Shown piece after piece: positions 62,334 to 64,000 of a stretch of DNA of 64,000 bases (position 1 is its first letter; every line of letters begins with the position of its first letter). The position numbers were made by a program, and so were the translations under genes. Under the pieces are notes generated by a model. That model was not told the origin of the DNA and did not search any database. It was given only the letters and a program-made list of their open reading frames with translations. This DNA is from Actinomadura craniellae. GTDB taxonomy: Bacteria; Actinomycetota; Actinomycetes; Streptosporangiales; Streptosporangiaceae. The stretch spans positions 1 through 64,000 of the forward strand of contig NZ_QLYX01000010.1 of assembly GCF_003289645.1 (NCBI RefSeq). Direction: 5' to 3'.

Positions 62334-62756
62334 TCAGTCCGTCGTGCGCCAGAAACCGGGGATGAGCACCGCGGCCACCGCGACGTGCATCAACGCCAGG
62401 GCGACCTTGGTCTCGCCGGTGGCCTCGACGTCGAGCACCGGGGCCATGGACACCACCAGCACGACGATCGCCAGGATCGTCCAGATCAGCTTCGCCCGGG
62501 CCCTGGCCAGCCGTTCCAGGACGGCCAGCGCCGCCCAGCCCAGCAGCGACGAGACCAGCGCGAACACCAGGACCGCGCCGGCGGGGACCGCGCCGCTCTC
62601 CCGGCCCTCCGGCGCGACGACCATGTCGTCGCCGAGTATCGGCCCGGCCACCAGCCAGACCACCAGCGCGGCCACCACCGACCCGGCGACGGCGAGGGCC
62701 CGGTCTCTGCGCCGGACGGCGGGGGTGGGGCCGGGGTGGGTTTCGGCAGCCGCCAT
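62334..62756 (-). CDS. DUF6069-type four-helix membrane protein
   Basis: 140 aa. After a short charged N-terminus come four hydrophobic helices (ALAVAGSVVAALVVWLVAG, VLVFALVSSLLGWAALAVL, IWTILAIVVLVVSMAPVL, LMHVAVAAVLIPGF), with ATGETKVALALMH between the last two. This matches DUF6069 proteins of actinobacteria; function unknown. Divergent from a MarR gene and probably repressed by it. Shine-Dalgarno AAGGAGG precedes the ATG. Confidence 0.75.
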   Translation of the reverse strand: MAAAETHPGPTPAVRRRDRALAVAGSVVAALVVWLVAGPILGDDMVVAPEGRESGAVPAGAVLVFALVSSLLGWAALAVLERLARARAKLIWTILAIVVLVVSMAPVLDVEATGETKVALALMHVAVAAVLIPGFWRTTD

Positions 62757-62780
62757 GATTCCTCCTTGAGCTAGAATATT

Positions 62781-62834
62781 GTTGACTGACCCAACTTTTG
62801 AGGAAGCCTAGCGTTAATACTTGACCGGCTCAAC
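62781..62834. promoter_or_regulatory. Paired MarR operators and promoter
   Basis: GTTGACTGACCCAAC (62781-62795) and CTTGACCGGCTCAAC (62820-62834) share the pattern TTGAC-YGRCY-CAAC, 39 bp apart. The second covers the -35 (TTGAGC, minus 62833-62828) of a promoter whose -10 is TAGGCT (minus 62810-62805, 17-nt spacer), aimed at the DUF6069 gene. Confidence 0.7.
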
Positions 62835-62869
62835 ATTCGATACAGGAAACTTCGCTTAGGATTCGGCGT

Positions 62870-63337
62870 ATGAGCACGTCAGCCGCGGGCCCCCGCCCGA
62901 ACCAGGCCCCGGCCGAGATCCACGACATGGTCCTCCAACTGGCCGGGCGGCTGCGCGCCGCCTTCGAGACGGCCGCGGCGGAACTGAACCTGCCCCCCGT
63001 CCAGGCCGGCGTGCTGCTCCGGATGGAGGGGCCCAGCCCGATGCGCGAGATCGCGTCGATGCTGGCCTGCGACCCCTCCTACGTGACCGGCATCGTCGAC
63101 GGCCTGGAGGAGCGGGGCCTGGCGACCCGGCGGCCCGCCCCGGCCGACCGCCGCGTCAAGCAACTGGTCTTCACCGAGGAGGGCGAGCGCTACCGCCGGT
63201 TGCTCCGCGAGCGGGCCGGCGCCCTGACCGCCGCCATCCTCGACCTCCCCGCCGCCGACCGCGAGACCCTGCACGCCCTGCTCACCCGGCTGCTGGCCAA
63301 CCCGGCCCCGCCCGGCGCCCCGCCCGGCTCCTGCTGA
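62870..63337 (+). CDS. MarR family transcriptional regulator
   Basis: 155 aa. The winged helix shows MREIASMLACDPSYVTGIVDGLEERGLATRR followed by the wing APADRRVKQLVFTEEG, both MarR hallmarks. It presumably controls itself and the divergent DUF6069 membrane gene through the two palindromes between them. The inducer is unknown. Confidence 0.9.
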   Translation: MSTSAAGPRPNQAPAEIHDMVLQLAGRLRAAFETAAAELNLPPVQAGVLLRMEGPSPMREIASMLACDPSYVTGIVDGLEERGLATRRPAPADRRVKQLVFTEEGERYRRLLRERAGALTAAILDLPAADRETLHALLTRLLANPAPPGAPPGSC

Positions 63338-63455
63338 TCCCGGCCCGCGCCGCCGACCGGCGCACGGCACGGCCGGCGACGCGACATCTCCGACATAAGC
63401 CCGGGCGCCCGCCATTTTCCCGATTCGGTACGCGCCTTATACAGCCTTGGCGAAC

Positions 63456-63519
63456 AATCCGATAACCGGATTCATCAATATCCTGACCATAAGTGGTCAA
63501 GGCTCGGTTCGACATCGAA
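63456..63519. promoter_or_regulatory. Three palindromes upstream of the last gene
   Basis: AATCCG-N5-CGGATT (63456-63472), TGACCA-TAAG-TGGTCA (63484-63499) and TTCGA-CA-TCGAA (63508-63519) lie in one AT-richer stretch before the terminal gene. They suggest complex control. Confidence 0.5.
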
Positions 63520-63586
63520 ACTTCTGTAAGGCTTGGGCTCCGGTTCGCACCGAATGCCGCCGACAAGCCATGATCGGAAACTGCGC

Positions 63587-64000
63587 ATGTCCGCGACCAC
63601 CGCCGAGGCCCCGAACTCCACACCACTCCTGCCGGATCACACATTATTACTGGAGTCCCCCCGGCACCGGAAGGGGGCCACCGGAAGTCGATCACGGGTG
63701 CAGGCGCGGGAAGCGCTTATCATCATCCCGACCACGGGCCGCCCCGATCTTCTCGCGGCCAGGATCTCCGAACTCCCGGAAGACCACCCCACTCTCGTCC
63801 TGGCGAGTTCCCGGGAAGACCTGCCCCCATCGGCCTTCTCCCGCAATGGCGCGGTGCGCGTCGTCACCGGCCCCGAGGAGTACCGCGACCCCGGGCCCGC
63901 GCCGTCCTTCCCCACGCCGCACCCGGACCTGGCGGCCAAGCGGAACCACGGCCTCGACTTCGCCAGGGACAACGGCTACAAAGTCGCGATCTTCGTCGAT
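63587..64000 (+). CDS. Partial gene, glycosyltransferase-like N-terminus
   Basis: An open frame of 138 codons that leaves the window. It reads MSATTAEAPNSTPLLPDHTL, then ALIIIPTTGRPDLLAARISE, and ends NHGLDFARDNGYKVAIFVD. The last part resembles the strand-loop before the metal-binding DxD motif of GT-A glycosyltransferases (N-x-G-x-x-x-A...FxDxD), but the DxD itself would be past the edge. Codons 20 and 21 are both TTA. In-frame ATG 63554 and GTG 63698 are other possible starts; the latter would exclude the TTA codons. Confidence 0.5.
   Translation, partial: MSATTAEAPNSTPLLPDHTLLLESPRHRKGATGSRSRVQAREALIIIPTTGRPDLLAARISELPEDHPTLVLASSREDLPPSAFSRNGAVRVVTGPEEYRDPGPAPSFPTPHPDLAAKRNHGLDFARDNGYKVAIFVD

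Overview
The window is very GC-rich chromosomal DNA, about 70% G+C by eye, from an actinomycete. GTG starts, 4-base ATGA/GTGA gene overlaps and leaderless promoters are common. The actinobacterial block aroC-aroK-aroB-aroQ plus pepQ-efp-nusB is present, and there are F420-type, mycothiol-type and FMN-riboswitch features. The gene mix suggests a Streptosporangiales-type organism (Actinomadura or a relative). That placement is an inference; no rRNA or other marker is present.

Layout. 1-172: RNA leader of a gene that starts at base 8 and leaves the window to the left (probably pyrR or bldD). 173-11208 (minus): nusB, efp, pepQ, a four-gene accessory insert (F420 oxidoreductase, enoyl-CoA hydratase, divergent TetR regulator, secreted hydrolase), then aroQ-aroB-aroK-aroC, a prepilin peptidase and an SseB-like protein. 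11289-13376: barbiturase-family amidohydrolase and carbamate kinase. 13513-19628: aminotransferase/nitrilase pair, fused carboxyltransferase plus malonyl-CoA synthetase, uridine-kinase-like protein. 19647-31977: mixed accessory genes, including a ClpX-zinc-finger/HTH protein with twin operators, a fused HyuA-HyuB hydantoinase, a DsbA-like protein, FKBP, a nitrilase, CoxG, a polysaccharide deacetylase and an SDR. 32115-45512: RutG/UraA-like permease, three-subunit molybdenum hydroxylase, PucR regulator, and divergently DUF2877-FdrA-DUF1116, an epimerase and a DUF6986 aldolase. 45654-53913: AHSA1 protein with an ArsR remnant, MocA-like, PadR-ABC exporter, XdhC, CoxE-like and CoxD-like proteins. 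54021-57386: sulfite-oxidase-like protein, SBP56 and a membrane protein. 57438-62242: small membrane proteins, hisG, ribH-ribBA-ribE and an FMN riboswitch. 62334-64000: DUF6069/MarR pair and the start of an unrecognised gene with two adjacent TTA codons.

How the genes may work together. The most interesting reading is an ATP-yielding oxidative pyrimidine route. A RutG-like permease is translationally coupled to a molybdenum hydroxylase (candidate uracil/thymine dehydrogenase). A barbiturase-family enzyme would open barbiturate to ureidomalonate. The FdrA/DUF1116/DUF2877 trio, known in E. coli as an oxamate (oxalurate) carbamoyltransferase, could phosphorolyse ureidomalonate, which is oxalurate with one extra CH2. 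Carbamate kinase would make ATP from the carbamoyl phosphate. MatB with the fused carboxyltransferase could feed malonate into central metabolism. Mo-hydroxylase maturation genes (MocA-like, XdhC, CoxD/E/G-like) lie in the same window. Each family call is well supported; the joined pathway is inference.

No gene-free stretch exceeds 300 bases. The longest (22239-22495, 46287-46536, 63338-63586) are described in the entries or hold only the palindromes listed.
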